A stretch of 64,000 nucleotides of DNA from Thermodesulfobacteriaceae bacterium (GCA_025062245.1 JANXAD010000002.1:1-64000); one strand, 5' to 3'; counted from the first letter of the stretch, positions 20,536 to 31,182 are shown. Notes: a model not told the origin generated them from the letters alone. Translations and numbers: made by a program.

Positions 20536-22002
20536 ATGACATCTACTCTTCCTAATATTCTTTCTTGGATTCTTTGGTTACCCCTTATTGCTATAGTAAT
20601 TTTATTCTTTCTTCCAAGAAGAAATGAAACAGCTATAAAATGGGTATCCCTTATTGTAATTTTAGTCGATTTTATCTTAAGTTTAATTCTTTTAGGCTAT
20701 TTTGATTTTTCTAATCCTAATTTTCAATTTGTCGAAAAAAGAAAGTGGATAGATTTTATTAATTCTTACTATTATTTAGGAGTTGATGGAATAAGCATTC
20801 TATTTGTTCCTCTTTCTGTTTTAGTAACTTTACTTTGCATTTTAATTTCATGGGATTCAATTAAGGATAAAGTTAAGGAGTTTTATTTATCTCTGTTAGT
20901 GACTAATATTGCCATGGTTGGAGTTTTTTGTGCTTTGGACCTACTTCTTTTTTATCTCTTTTGGGAAGCCATTTTAATTCCTATGTATTTGATTATTGGA
21001 GTTTGGGGAGGTCCCAGAAGAATATACTCTACCTTTAAGTTCTTTCTCTATACCTTTATAGGTTCTGTTTTTATGTTAATTGCCATAATCTATATGTATA
21101 TTAAATTTGGAACCTTTGAGTATACGGCTCTGGTAGGAAAGGATTACCCTTTACATATAGAAAAACTACTCTTTTTAGCCTTTGCTGTGGCTTTTGCCAT
21201 TAAAGTTCCTATGTGGCCTGTTCATACTTGGTTACCAGATGCTCATACCGAGGCTCCTACGGCTGGGTCTGTAATTTTAGCTGGAATTTTAATTAAAATG
21301 GGAGGATACGGATTTGTTAGATTTTGTTTACCTCTTTTTCCAGAGGCCACTTTATTTTTTGCTAAAGCTATTTTAGTTTTATCGGTGGTAGCTATAATTT
21401 ATGCAGGATTTGCTTGCCTTGCTCAAGATGATTTAAAGAGACTTATTGCTTATAGTTCTGTAAGTCACATGGGCTTTGTGACCTTAGGTATTTTTTCTTT
21501 AAATCCTATAGGGGTTCAAGGAGCTATTTTACAGATGATTAATCATGGTATTGTAACAGGGGCGCTCTTTATGTGTGTGGGAGTAGTATACGATAGAACT
21601 CACAGTCGTGCCATAAGTTACTATGGGGGACTTGCAACTACCATGCCTCTTTATGCAGCCTTTTTTATGGTTTTTACCTTAGCTTCCATAGGACTTCCTG
21701 GTACTAATGGTTTTATTGGAGAATTTTTAATCCTTTTAGGTAGTTTCTTAAATAATAAAGTTATTACAGCTTTTGCAGCCACTGGTGTAATTATCGGAGC
21801 AGCTTATATGTTGTGGCTTTATCAAAGGGTATTTTTCCAGCAAGTTAACCCCAATGTAGTAGGTTTAGAACCTCTTAAAGTTAATGAGTTGGCAGCCCTT
21901 ATTCCTATGGTGGTTTTAGTCTTTTTAATTGGGTTTTTCCCTAATTTATGTTTGGATTTTATGAGAAGTTCTGTAGATGCCTTAATAATGAATTTTAAAT
22001 AG
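20536..22002 (+). CDS. nuoM: NADH-quinone oxidoreductase subunit M
   Basis: FWEAILIPMYLIIGVWGGPRRIYS, VPMWPVHTWLPDAHTEAPTAGSVILAG. Confidence 0.96.
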   Translation: MTSTLPNILSWILWLPLIAIVILFFLPRRNETAIKWVSLIVILVDFILSLILLGYFDFSNPNFQFVEKRKWIDFINSYYYLGVDGISILFVPLSVLVTLLCILISWDSIKDKVKEFYLSLLVTNIAMVGVFCALDLLLFYLFWEAILIPMYLIIGVWGGPRRIYSTFKFFLYTFIGSVFMLIAIIYMYIKFGTFEYTALVGKDYPLHIEKLLFLAFAVAFAIKVPMWPVHTWLPDAHTEAPTAGSVILAGILIKMGGYGFVRFCLPLFPEATLFFAKAILVLSVVAIIYAGFACLAQDDLKRLIAYSSVSHMGFVTLGIFSLNPIGVQGAILQMINHGIVTGALFMCVGVVYDRTHSRAISYYGGLATTMPLYAAFFMVFTLASIGLPGTNGFIGEFLILLGSFLNNKVITAFAATGVIIGAAYMLWLYQRVFFQQVNPNVVGLEPLKVNELAALIPMVVLVFLIGFFPNLCLDFMRSSVDALIMNFK

Positions 22003-22019
22003 AGGTATGGAGGAAGTTT

Positions 22020-23477
22020 ATGATGATGCTACCACAATTGAATTTTTCTGTTATTGGAGTTGAGATCTTACTTCTTTTGGTAGCTTCTATTATTTTTTTA
22101 ATAGATAAATTTATTGCTAATAAAAATTATGCCTTTTTTCTTTCTTTAATTACCGTAATTATCTGTGCTATTTTAGTTCTTTTTACTCCCTTTGGAGACT
22201 TTACTCAAGCCTACAAAACCGATTTTTATTCTTCTACTGTAAAGCTTTTTTTAATATTTGGAACTTTATTAGTTCTCCTAATTTCCTATAATTATTTAAA
22301 CTCTTACACTTTTATAAATCTTGGGGAGTATTATGCTTTAATTTTATTTTCTTTAATGGGTGCCTTTTTAATGCTTTCTGCTATGGATTTAGTTACTATC
22401 TATTTAAGTATAGAATTAATGAGCTTTCCTGTTTACTTTTTAATTGCTATTAATTATGCTTATAATAAACCTTCTTTAGAAGGTTCTTTAAAATATTTTA
22501 TAGTAGGAAGTTTATCTTCTATCTTTCTTTTGTTAAGTTTAGGAGTAATTTATTACTTTACAGGAACTTTTTATTTAAAGGAAATTTTTGTTAAATTAAG
22601 TGAGAGTCCCTACAAAAAGGAGCTTCTTTTAGCAGGAATGCTCTTATTAATTAGTTTTTCCATCAAATTATCTATGGTTCCTTTTCATATGTGGGCTCCA
22701 GATGCCTATGAAAGTGCACCTCTTCCTATAACCAGTTTTATTGCCTCCTTAGTAAAATTTGCCGCTATGGCAGTCTTAATTAAAATTATCCTTATTGCCT
22801 TTAGTCCTTTAAAAGTTCAGTTAGGTCAACTTCTCATTCCTATTATTTTACTAAGTATTTTAATAGGAAACATTATGGCTATTAAACAAGATAACATTAT
22901 AAGAATGTTAGCCTATTCTTCTATAGCTCACGCAGGCTATGCAGGTTTAGGTTTAATTAGTGCAGATTTTGTAGGCTATTCCTTTATTATCTTTTATATG
23001 TTAATTTATCTTATAATGACTTTGGGAATTTTTTCTATTTTAGTAGTTTTTGCTAATTCTCAAAGAGAACTTCTATATATTCCTAATATGGCAGGTCTTA
23101 GTAAAACTATACCTTTTATAAGCTTTTTAATTCTAATTTTTATGTTTTCCTTAGCAGGAGTTCCTCCTACTGCAGGTTTTATGGCTAAATTTTATATCTT
23201 TTTATCCTTAGTGAAAAGTCATTATGTATGGGTAGCTGTTTTAGGTATTGCCTTTTCTGTAATAGGAGCCTATCCCTATTTAAGAGTCTTAAAAGTAATT
23301 TATATGGATGAGGAAAAATTAACAGGAATTAATTATCGCTATGATTGGTCCTTTTTTATTCCCGTAGGTATTACCTCTATTTTAGTTCTTTTGATAGGAG
23401 TTTATCCTAAACCTCTCGTAGAATTTGTTCAAAGGACTCTATTTTTATATCTTTCTACCCTATATTTTCCTCATTAA
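22020..23477 (+). CDS. nuoN: NADH-quinone oxidoreductase subunit N
   Basis: KLSMVPFHMWAPDAYESAPLPITSFIASLVKFA; last gene of the nuo operon. Confidence 0.95.
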   Translation: MMMLPQLNFSVIGVEILLLLVASIIFLIDKFIANKNYAFFLSLITVIICAILVLFTPFGDFTQAYKTDFYSSTVKLFLIFGTLLVLLISYNYLNSYTFINLGEYYALILFSLMGAFLMLSAMDLVTIYLSIELMSFPVYFLIAINYAYNKPSLEGSLKYFIVGSLSSIFLLLSLGVIYYFTGTFYLKEIFVKLSESPYKKELLLAGMLLLISFSIKLSMVPFHMWAPDAYESAPLPITSFIASLVKFAAMAVLIKIILIAFSPLKVQLGQLLIPIILLSILIGNIMAIKQDNIIRMLAYSSIAHAGYAGLGLISADFVGYSFIIFYMLIYLIMTLGIFSILVVFANSQRELLYIPNMAGLSKTIPFISFLILIFMFSLAGVPPTAGFMAKFYIFLSLVKSHYVWVAVLGIAFSVIGAYPYLRVLKVIYMDEEKLTGINYRYDWSFFIPVGITSILVLLIGVYPKPLVEFVQRTLFLYLSTLYFPH

Positions 23478-23513
23478 ATTCTTAAAGCCTATCTCTATTT
23501 AAAAAATCAACTT

Positions 23514-23536
23514 CCCGGTTTTAAAACCGGGTTTTA
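23514..23536 (+). terminator. Rho-independent terminator after nuoN
   Basis: Perfect palindrome CCCGGTTTTAAAACCGGG followed by TTTTATT. Confidence 0.75.
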
Positions 23537-23598
23537 TTCTATTTAGGCACTAATTTTGCAAAAAAATATAAGAGAATTTTTAACCCTAAGGGGGCTAT

Positions 23599-25131
23599 AT
23601 GAATATTAATATCCTTTTTGGGGAACTTTTAAGATTAACAAATATAGAAGGTTCAGATCTTCCTTTTAATCAGGAAAAAAATTCCCTATGGAAATTTTTA
23701 CATGATTCTCAGTTCTTAAGTGTCTTACTTAATGCTTTAAATTTAAATCAAAATTTAGAAGAACCATCTGTGAAAGATTTAAATTTAGATTTAGATAATT
23801 TAGATTTAGATAATTTAGATTTAGAAGATTTGAATTTAGATAATTTAGATTTAGAAAAATTGTCTGAAATTTCTGTTTTATATGGTTATTCTTGGTTTAG
23901 TGAAGTTTTAAATAAGCTTAGCGAAAATGATGGCAATATGCCTCATAGCATAAATCAAGAAAAAAAAATAGAAAAAATTTGGAGTTGGTTTGAAAGGAAT
24001 GGATTAATAAATAACATAAAACAGGAAGAAACTTCAAAGGATATTGAATTAAGAGATTTAAATAAAGATGTTTATGAATTAGTTGAAGTTAAAACAAAGG
24101 AAAAAGAAAATGGGTTTATTGAAGTTAAGGAGAGGATGTTTAATCAAGTAGAAAATAGTTTTAATGAAGAAGGACAAATAAGTAGGAGTATAGAAAACAA
24201 GATAGATAATAAGATAAAACCAATTGAAAAAATAGAGAACTTTAAAGCTTTTTTATACGAAAATGAAAAAAATTTTGGATTAGAAGATTTTGAATTGGAA
24301 GATTTAAACATTAAGTTAGTTAAAATAGTTGATAGAAAGGAAGCTTTAATAGAGAGTAATAAACCAATGTGGAAAAATTTAGACAAAGAAGAGATTAAGG
24401 GAGTAAATCTTAAAGAGATTCAAAGTGAGATAAGAGAGATATCTAAAAAGTTTGACATAGAAAATGAAATAATGAACCATAAGGAAGATAAAGGTAATCA
24501 AAGATTTGATTTAGAAACTTATTTAGGAGAAGAGGTGCAGAGTATAGGAAAGGAATATAAGGAGAGTGAGAAAGATGATATAAAGATGGGAAAAGATTTT
24601 GATAGGGGTTTTAAGGTTGAAGTGAAGGAAGTGGAATGGGATAGGGTAGAATTCTTGAAATTAGGAGAAGGAATTAAGGAGACGGAGGTAAAAGAGGTAA
24701 GTAATTTAAAAGTTCGTGGATTAATTGAGATGCTTAAGAATGAGGTATTAAAGACTAAGGAGAGGGTAGAGGGTAAAGGGGTAATTGAAATTAGGGATGA
24801 AGTATTAGGGAATATGGAAATAGAAGTAGAAGTTGATAATGGAGAGGTAAGGATAATAAGTAAGGTAGATAAACCAGAAATAGTTCAAGAGTTTAGAAGT
24901 TATAGTTTAGAAATAAAGCAAAGTTTAGAGGAGGTAGGATTAAAACTTAAGGACTTTCAGATATTTTTAGGCACAAGTTTTGATAATATTTCTTCAGAGA
25001 GATATTTTAACTCCTATAGAAGAGGTAAAGAAAAGATGAATAGAGGGATTGATAATTTAGACCCAAGAGAATATGAAGAAATTTCTGAGGGAAGAGAAAA
25101 TTTGAAAGGTAACTTTTACTTTATAGTATAG
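23599..25131 (+). CDS. fliK: FliK-like flagellar hook-length control protein with an N-terminal DLDNL repeat
   Basis: C-terminal GNMEIEVEVDNGEVRIISKVDKPEIVQEFRSYSLEIKQSLEEVGLKLKDFQI resembles the Flg_hook domain; located directly before flgD. Confidence 0.7.
   Translation: MNINILFGELLRLTNIEGSDLPFNQEKNSLWKFLHDSQFLSVLLNALNLNQNLEEPSVKDLNLDLDNLDLDNLDLEDLNLDNLDLEKLSEISVLYGYSWFSEVLNKLSENDGNMPHSINQEKKIEKIWSWFERNGLINNIKQEETSKDIELRDLNKDVYELVEVKTKEKENGFIEVKERMFNQVENSFNEEGQISRSIENKIDNKIKPIEKIENFKAFLYENEKNFGLEDFELEDLNIKLVKIVDRKEALIESNKPMWKNLDKEEIKGVNLKEIQSEIREISKKFDIENEIMNHKEDKGNQRFDLETYLGEEVQSIGKEYKESEKDDIKMGKDFDRGFKVEVKEVEWDRVEFLKLGEGIKETEVKEVSNLKVRGLIEMLKNEVLKTKERVEGKGVIEIRDEVLGNMEIEVEVDNGEVRIISKVDKPEIVQEFRSYSLEIKQSLEEVGLKLKDFQIFLGTSFDNISSERYFNSYRRGKEKMNRGIDNLDPREYEEISEGRENLKGNFYFIV
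23779..23859 (+). repeat. Short tandem repeat, about 15-nt unit TTAGATTTAGATAAT, coding DLDNL/DLEDL/NLDNL
   Basis: Direct reading: ttagatttagataatttagatttagataatttagatttagaagatttgaatttagataatttagatttag. Confidence 0.85.
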
Positions 25132-25141
25132 GGGGAAAAAA

Positions 25142-25798
25142 ATGGTAAACCAGGTTGAGGAAAAAATTTCCCAGGTAGCTAACTTAAGTAGAGTTCCTAA
25201 AAAGGTTTTAGAAAAGGAAGATTTTATAAAACTTTTTATTACTCAACTTCAGTATCAGGATCCCATGAAACCTATTGAAAATCACGAAATGGCTACCCAA
25301 TTAGCTCTTTTTAATCAGGTGGATCAACTTTTTAATCTAAATGATTCTCTTAATCAGATAAAGGATGTTATGCAGACCCTTAGTTTAAATACAGTTAGTT
25401 CTTTGGTGGGAAAAAAAGTTAGAATAGAATCTGATCTTGGAAGGGTAGAAGGTGGAAAATTTTTGGGAGGTGAATTTTATTTAGAAGAACCAGCCAATAA
25501 GGTTCAAATTGTTATTAAGGATGAAACTGGAAAATTAGTTAAGAATATAGAGATGAAGGGATTAAGTAAGGGTGTTCACCAAATTGAGTGGGATGCTACA
25601 GACCAAAATGGAAATAGGGTTTCCGATGGGAATTATTACTTTTCAGTTCAAATTGAAGAAGGAAAAAACAAAAAACTTCTTACTCCTATCATGGTTGGAA
25701 GGATTACAAGTGCTAAGTTAGGGAAAGATTTGAAACTTGTGTTTAATGAGAAGTTTTTAATAACCTTAGATCAAGTGCAAGAACTTTTAGGAGGTTAG
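25142..25798 (+). CDS. flgD: Flagellar hook assembly protein FlgD
   Basis: FIKLFITQLQYQDPMKPIENHEMATQLALFNQVDQL and IEWDATDQNGNRVSDGNYYF. Confidence 0.95.
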   Translation: MVNQVEEKISQVANLSRVPKKVLEKEDFIKLFITQLQYQDPMKPIENHEMATQLALFNQVDQLFNLNDSLNQIKDVMQTLSLNTVSSLVGKKVRIESDLGRVEGGKFLGGEFYLEEPANKVQIVIKDETGKLVKNIEMKGLSKGVHQIEWDATDQNGNRVSDGNYYFSVQIEEGKNKKLLTPIMVGRITSAKLGKDLKLVFNEKFLITLDQVQELLGG

Positions 25799-25802
25799 TT
25801 AA

Positions 25803-27194
25803 ATGAGTCTTATAGGAAGTTTATTTATAAGTTATTCAGGTCTTTATACTAATACTATAGCTACCAAGGTTACTGCAGATAACCTTTCTAATTTAAATAC
25901 TACGGGATTTAAGGGTAGTAGGTGCGAGTTTTTAAATGAAGTGGTAGGAAGTAATCAAGAGGTTATGAGGTGTGAGGGATACGGAAGTTTTGTTAAGAGT
26001 ATAAGCACTATTTATACGCAAGGTGGTCTTCAAACTACCGATATACCTACGGATTTGGCTATTTTAGGTAAGGGTTTTTTTATAGTAAAGGACACTAAAG
26101 GGAACATCTTTTATACTCGGGATGGGCAGTTTTATGTCAATGAGGTAGATGAAAACAATTTTGCCTTACAAAATAGCTTAGGAATGTATTTACTTGGAGC
26201 AGAACCGGATGCCAAAACTATGGATTTAAATGTTCTTAAACCCTATTTAATTCCCAAGTTAATGCCTCCTAAGGGGAGTTCTAAAATTTCTGCCCAACTT
26301 ATTTTTGATAGCCGAATAACTGCTAATACCAGAAATCTTTTAGAAAATTATAGCTTTGATAAGGATAATCCTTTGGTGCCCCTAAAGGACGGAGAATATG
26401 ATTATGTTTGGGAATTTACCATTTATGATACTTATGGAACTAAGGTTAATTTGAGGCTTTATGCAGATAGAGGAGAAAATATAAACGAATATGAAGTGCT
26501 TCTTTCTTTATCGGATCCCACTTTGGATAAAAGAGGAGAGGGTCCTTATAAGGGAGCCTTTCTTTATGGCAAGCTAACTTTTGGGGCTGCAGGAGATGTA
26601 ATTTCTGCAGAATTTTCACAGATCTCAGATACGGAAGGAACGCTCACTCCCATAGACTTAATTCAAACAGGATATCCTGAGTTTATACTTAACCTAGAGG
26701 GTAATAACCAAAAGATTACTTTAGATCTTGGTTTTAAAGTGAGAGAGGATGGAACCATAGAAAGAAAGATAAATGCCAGTGCTCTTATGGCTAATGCCTT
26801 TTCTCAACTTTTTTACGATCAGGATGGGTATCCTTTAGGAGTTTTTGATAGAATTGAAATCATAACGGAAGAAGGGCTTATAATAGCCTGGTATACTAAT
26901 CAACAGCAAGCAGATGTTTCTCGTATTTTTTTAGCAGACTTTACAGGATACGAAGGAAGTCTTGAAAAGGTAGGTAATAACTTATTCAGAACTAAAGTAG
27001 GAATAAAACCCTTTATTTTTGCTCCCAGTTCTTCTGAAAGGGGAAGAATTATGTCAGGAGCTCTTGAAACTTCAAATGTGGATATAGCTAACGAAATGCT
27101 CAATCTCATAGTATTACAAAGGGCTTTTCAGAGTAATGCTCGGGTTATGACTACGGCAGACCAAATGATGGAGGACTTTATAAGGCAGGTATAA
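25803..27194 (+). CDS. FlgE-like flagellar hook protein (paralogue 1)
   Basis: TADNLSNLNTTGFKGSRCEF N-terminus and GALETSNVDIANEMLNLIVLQRAFQSNARVMTTADQMM C-terminus. Confidence 0.88.
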   Translation: MSLIGSLFISYSGLYTNTIATKVTADNLSNLNTTGFKGSRCEFLNEVVGSNQEVMRCEGYGSFVKSISTIYTQGGLQTTDIPTDLAILGKGFFIVKDTKGNIFYTRDGQFYVNEVDENNFALQNSLGMYLLGAEPDAKTMDLNVLKPYLIPKLMPPKGSSKISAQLIFDSRITANTRNLLENYSFDKDNPLVPLKDGEYDYVWEFTIYDTYGTKVNLRLYADRGENINEYEVLLSLSDPTLDKRGEGPYKGAFLYGKLTFGAAGDVISAEFSQISDTEGTLTPIDLIQTGYPEFILNLEGNNQKITLDLGFKVREDGTIERKINASALMANAFSQLFYDQDGYPLGVFDRIEIITEEGLIIAWYTNQQQADVSRIFLADFTGYEGSLEKVGNNLFRTKVGIKPFIFAPSSSERGRIMSGALETSNVDIANEMLNLIVLQRAFQSNARVMTTADQMMEDFIRQV

Positions 27195-27248
27195 TTAAAG
27201 AAAAAAGTTTTATAACCGATATAAAAAATTATAAAGGAGGTTGAGGCT

Positions 27249-28817
27249 ATGGGTTTAACAGATGCCCTATATACTGGAACAAGTGGACTTAGGGCTCTTG
27301 GACACGGGATGAGCGTAATAGGAGATAATGTTTCCAATTTAAATACTACAGGATTTAAGGGTGCAAGAATCACTTTTAGCGATGTAATGGCTCAAAGTAT
27401 TAATACAGCTGCGGGTTCAGGTCAATTAGGAAGGGGAGCTAATATTCAAGCTCTCTATGCTCAGTTTACTCAAGGAGCCTTTGAAACCACTGCTAATCCC
27501 ACAGATATGGCTATAGCAGGGGCTGGATTTTTTATTTTAAGAAATCCTCAAGCAGTAGGTGGAGTTTTCTACAGCCGAGATGGACAATTTATAGTGGATA
27601 AGGAAGGCTTTTTAGTTAATCCACAGGGTTTAAGGGTTCAAGGTTGGAGGATTGATGAAGTAACTAATGACATTGTAGGAACCTTAACAGATATAAGAAT
27701 TGATAGAACCTCCCCTCCAGTTAAGAGCACTAAAATTGATGTAATTACCAATTTAGATGCCAGAGAAGAAAGAATAGATATAGGAGCTTTCGATATTAAT
27801 AATAATACTCTTTATGCCCTTTGGGATGCAACCCAAGGAGATGAGCCTATTTCTTCTACAGTTTATACCTATAGAACCTCTCTTTTAATTTATGATTCTC
27901 TGGGAACCCCCCATGAAATCACTATTTATTATCGTCCTGTAAAGGTTACCATTGGAAATGAAACTAAAAGTGTGTATGAATTTTTAGTAACCTGTAATCC
28001 TAATGAGGACATGAGACAGTTTGCAAGAGAAGACTTAAATCAGGGAAAAGAAGGAGTTTTAATGTATGGGATGCTTGAGTTTGATACTCAAGGAAATGTG
28101 ATAAGATTTTTAAATACCTATAGACTAAATCCTGAAACCGGAGATTTGGTGCGATTAGTGGATGAAACCGGACTTCCTGATGATGACACTTCAGATGAAG
28201 ATGTAGAATTTAGTGATGGTTCCTTTGGTGCTCTTGGGCCCACTGGCTATCCCTTAATGATTGCAGACTTTTTAGGAATAAATATAGATACTAACATACC
28301 TAAATCTCAGGCTCGGGAACAACTTCAACTAATAGAGCTAAATTTTGGATACTATTATAAAACTCTTACAGATAACCAGGTAAGGCAAGAAGCTATAAGA
28401 ACTACCCAATATGCAGCTCCTTCTGCTACTATTTTTTATGATCAAAATGGTTTTGGACCAGGTGCCTTAGAAAATATTGCAGTAGATAACGAAGGAAGAA
28501 TAAGTGGAGTTTATTCTAATGGCAGAATAGTTCCTCTTTGGATGGTAGGTTTAGCTAATTTTAATGCTCCTGAAAGGCTTCAAAAGGTAGGAAGTAATCT
28601 CTTTAGAGAAACTACCCATTCTGGTCCTCCTTTAACTGGAAAACCTGGAACTACTGGTTTGGGAACCATTGCTCCCAACTCTCTTGAACAATCAAATGTT
28701 GATTTGGGAGAACAATTTGTAAAAATGATTATCTTCCAAAGAGGCTTTCAAGCTGATGCAAGAATTATTACGGTTTCAGATAGCATGCTTGAGGAGCTTA
28801 TCAACCTTAAAAGGTAA
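27249..28817 (+). CDS. flgE: Flagellar hook protein FlgE (paralogue 2)
   Basis: GLRALGHGMSVIGDNVSNLNTTGFKGARITFSDV and NSLEQSNVDLGEQFVKMIIFQRGFQADARIITVSDSMLEELINLKR. Confidence 0.92.
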   Translation: MGLTDALYTGTSGLRALGHGMSVIGDNVSNLNTTGFKGARITFSDVMAQSINTAAGSGQLGRGANIQALYAQFTQGAFETTANPTDMAIAGAGFFILRNPQAVGGVFYSRDGQFIVDKEGFLVNPQGLRVQGWRIDEVTNDIVGTLTDIRIDRTSPPVKSTKIDVITNLDAREERIDIGAFDINNNTLYALWDATQGDEPISSTVYTYRTSLLIYDSLGTPHEITIYYRPVKVTIGNETKSVYEFLVTCNPNEDMRQFAREDLNQGKEGVLMYGMLEFDTQGNVIRFLNTYRLNPETGDLVRLVDETGLPDDDTSDEDVEFSDGSFGALGPTGYPLMIADFLGINIDTNIPKSQAREQLQLIELNFGYYYKTLTDNQVRQEAIRTTQYAAPSATIFYDQNGFGPGALENIAVDNEGRISGVYSNGRIVPLWMVGLANFNAPERLQKVGSNLFRETTHSGPPLTGKPGTTGLGTIAPNSLEQSNVDLGEQFVKMIIFQRGFQADARIITVSDSMLEELINLKR

Positions 28818-28894
28818 AACCTTGAAGTTTGACTAATTTTGTGCTAAGCTTTTCCGAGGCTGAGAAAAAATTGGGTTAAGGGAGGATAGGGGTC

Positions 28895-30178
28895 ATGGGA
28901 TTGCGTTCTAAGGTTTTTTATGAAAGAGCCCTTAAAGTTATTCCTGGAGGAGTAAATAGTCCAGTTAGAGCTTGTAGGGCTGTAAAAGGTGAGCCTATTT
29001 TTTTTGAAAAAGGAGAGGGTGCCTATCTAATAGATGTAGATGGAAATCGTTATTTGGATTATGTTTGTTCCTGGGGACCTTTAATTTTGGGACATGCCCA
29101 TCCTGAAGTTATAGCAGGAATTTATTTTGCAAGCAAAAAAGGAACCAGCTTCGGAGCTCCAACTTGGTTGGAAGTTGAACTGGCAGAATTAATAAAAAGC
29201 TGTATCCCTTCTATAGAAAAGTTGCGCTTAGTTAATTCTGGAACTGAAGCTACTATGAGTGCTATAAGACTTGCCAGAGCCTATACAGGAAGAAAAAAAA
29301 TTATTAAATTTGAAGGGTGTTATCATGGACATGTAGATTCTCTTTTAGTTAAAGCTGGTTCAGGACTGGCGACTTTTGGGATTCCTGCTAGCCCCGGCAT
29401 ACCAGAAGAGCTTACTGCTCATACCTTAAACCTTCCTTTTAATGATTTTGAAGCTGTTAAAAAGGCTTTTGAAACTTATGGAAGAGAAGTAGCAGGGGTA
29501 ATTGTAGAGCCTGTTCCAGGAAATATGGGTGTAGTTTTACCTAAGGAGAGTTTCTTAGAATTTTTAAGAGAAATAACTCAAAAATACGAAGCCCTTCTTA
29601 TTTTTGATGAGGTGATTACAGGATTTAGACTGGGTCTTTCTGGAGCTCAAGGAAGATACAATATTTCTCCAGACTTAACTTGTCTTGGGAAAATTATAGG
29701 AGGGGGGTTACCTGTAGGAGCCTATGGGGGAAAGGAAGAAATTATGAATCTCGTAGCCCCAGAAGGGCCAGTTTATCAAGCAGGAACTCTTTCTGGAAAT
29801 CCTATAGCAGTTTCTGCAGGACTTGCAACTCTTAAGGAACTTTTAAAACCAGGGACCTATGAAAAATTAGAGAAAGTTTCCCATTTTCTTGAAGAGGAAT
29901 TAAAGGAAGTTTTAAAAAGTTTAGGACTTTCCTATAGGATTTCTCGTGCTGGGTCTATGTTAACCCTGTTTTTTACCGAAAAAGAAGTGATTAATTTTGA
30001 AACAGCTCTAAGCTGTGATACAGAAAAGTTTGCTCTCTTTTGGCAAGGGATGCTTAAAGAGGGTATATATCTTCCGCCTTCTCAGTTTGAAGCTTGGTTT
30101 ATATCCTTAGCTCATAAGGAAGAAGATATTAATCAAACGATTAAAGCTGTTTATAAGGTTTTAAAAGAAATAGGCTAA
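28895..30178 (+). CDS. hemL: Glutamate-1-semialdehyde 2,1-aminomutase
   Basis: VIPGGVNSPVRA, NSGTEATMSAIRLARAYTGR, CYHGHVDSLLVKAGSG, LIFDEVITGFR. Confidence 0.97.
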   Translation: MGLRSKVFYERALKVIPGGVNSPVRACRAVKGEPIFFEKGEGAYLIDVDGNRYLDYVCSWGPLILGHAHPEVIAGIYFASKKGTSFGAPTWLEVELAELIKSCIPSIEKLRLVNSGTEATMSAIRLARAYTGRKKIIKFEGCYHGHVDSLLVKAGSGLATFGIPASPGIPEELTAHTLNLPFNDFEAVKKAFETYGREVAGVIVEPVPGNMGVVLPKESFLEFLREITQKYEALLIFDEVITGFRLGLSGAQGRYNISPDLTCLGKIIGGGLPVGAYGGKEEIMNLVAPEGPVYQAGTLSGNPIAVSAGLATLKELLKPGTYEKLEKVSHFLEEELKEVLKSLGLSYRISRAGSMLTLFFTEKEVINFETALSCDTEKFALFWQGMLKEGIYLPPSQFEAWFISLAHKEEDINQTIKAVYKVLKEIG

Positions 30179-30183
30179 AAAAT

Positions 30184-31182
30184 TTATTCTTCAGGTTTTT
30201 TAATCCAAGGCATAAGGGCTCTTAGTTTTTTTCCTATTTCTTCTATAGGATGTTCAGCCTCCTTTCTTCTTAAAGCATTTAAAACTGGTCTTCCAGCTTG
30301 ATTTTCAAGAATCCACTCTCTGGCAAACTCTCCGCTTTGAATTTCCTTTAAAATCTTTTTCATCTCAGCTCTTACAGCTTCATTTATAACCCTTGGGCCT
30401 CTGGTTAAGTCTCCATATTCAGCAGTATCACTTATGGAATATCTCATAAAAGAAAGGCCTCCTTCATAGATTAAATCTACGATAAGTTTAAGCTCATGTA
30501 GACATTCAAAGTAAGCTATTTCAGGTTGATATCCTGCTTCTACCAGGGTTTCAAATCCAGCTTTAATTAGGGCTGAAACTCCTCCACAAAGAACTACTTG
30601 TTCGCCAAAAAGATCGGTTTCAGTTTCTTCTTTAAAGGTAGTTTTTATTACTCCTGCTCTGGTTCCACCAATTCCTTTGGCGTAGGCTAAGGCTTTAGTG
30701 AAAGCTTCCCCTGTGGCATCTTGATAGATAGCTAACAAACAGGGCACTCCTGCTCCCTTTTCAAATTCTCTTCTCACTAAATGTCCAGGTCCCTTGGGGG
30801 CAACCATAGCTACATCTATCTCCTTAGGAGGCACAATTTGATTATAGTGAATGTTAAAACCATGAGCAAAAAGAAGCATCTTTCCTGGTTTTAAAACCGG
30901 TTCAATTTCCTCTTTGTATATCAAAGGTTGAGCTTGATCTGGAAGAAGAAACATGATAAGGTCTGCCTTTTCACAGGCTTCTCTTATAGGAAGAGGCTCA
31001 AATCCTTGAGATTGAGCTCTTTTCCAACTCTTACTTTCTGGTTTTAAACCAACCACTACTTTAAGTCCAGAGTCTCTTAAATTTAAGGCATGAGCATGTC
31101 CCTGACTTCCATATCCCAAAACAGCTATCATTTTGTCCTTTAAGACCGAAAGGTCAGCATCTTTGTCTGTATAAATCTCCAT
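30184..31182 (-). CDS. ilvC: Ketol-acid reductoisomerase
   Basis: [63 protein letters not shown]. Confidence 0.97.
   Translation of the reverse strand: MEIYTDKDADLSVLKDKMIAVLGYGSQGHAHALNLRDSGLKVVVGLKPESKSWKRAQSQGFEPLPIREACEKADLIMFLLPDQAQPLIYKEEIEPVLKPGKMLLFAHGFNIHYNQIVPPKEIDVAMVAPKGPGHLVRREFEKGAGVPCLLAIYQDATGEAFTKALAYAKGIGGTRAGVIKTTFKEETETDLFGEQVVLCGGVSALIKAGFETLVEAGYQPEIAYFECLHELKLIVDLIYEGGLSFMRYSISDTAEYGDLTRGPRVINEAVRAEMKKILKEIQSGEFAREWILENQAGRPVLNALRRKEAEHPIEEIGKKLRALMPWIKKPEE

Noticed and set aside
26900-27373. Minus-strand ORFs (26900-27109 and 27128-27373) across the hook genes
   Set aside because: Antisense to conserved FlgE termini; low-complexity translations.
30885-30905. Palindrome GGTTTTAAAACC as a terminator
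   Set aside because: Lies inside the ilvC coding sequence with no following U-tract in the transcribed direction.
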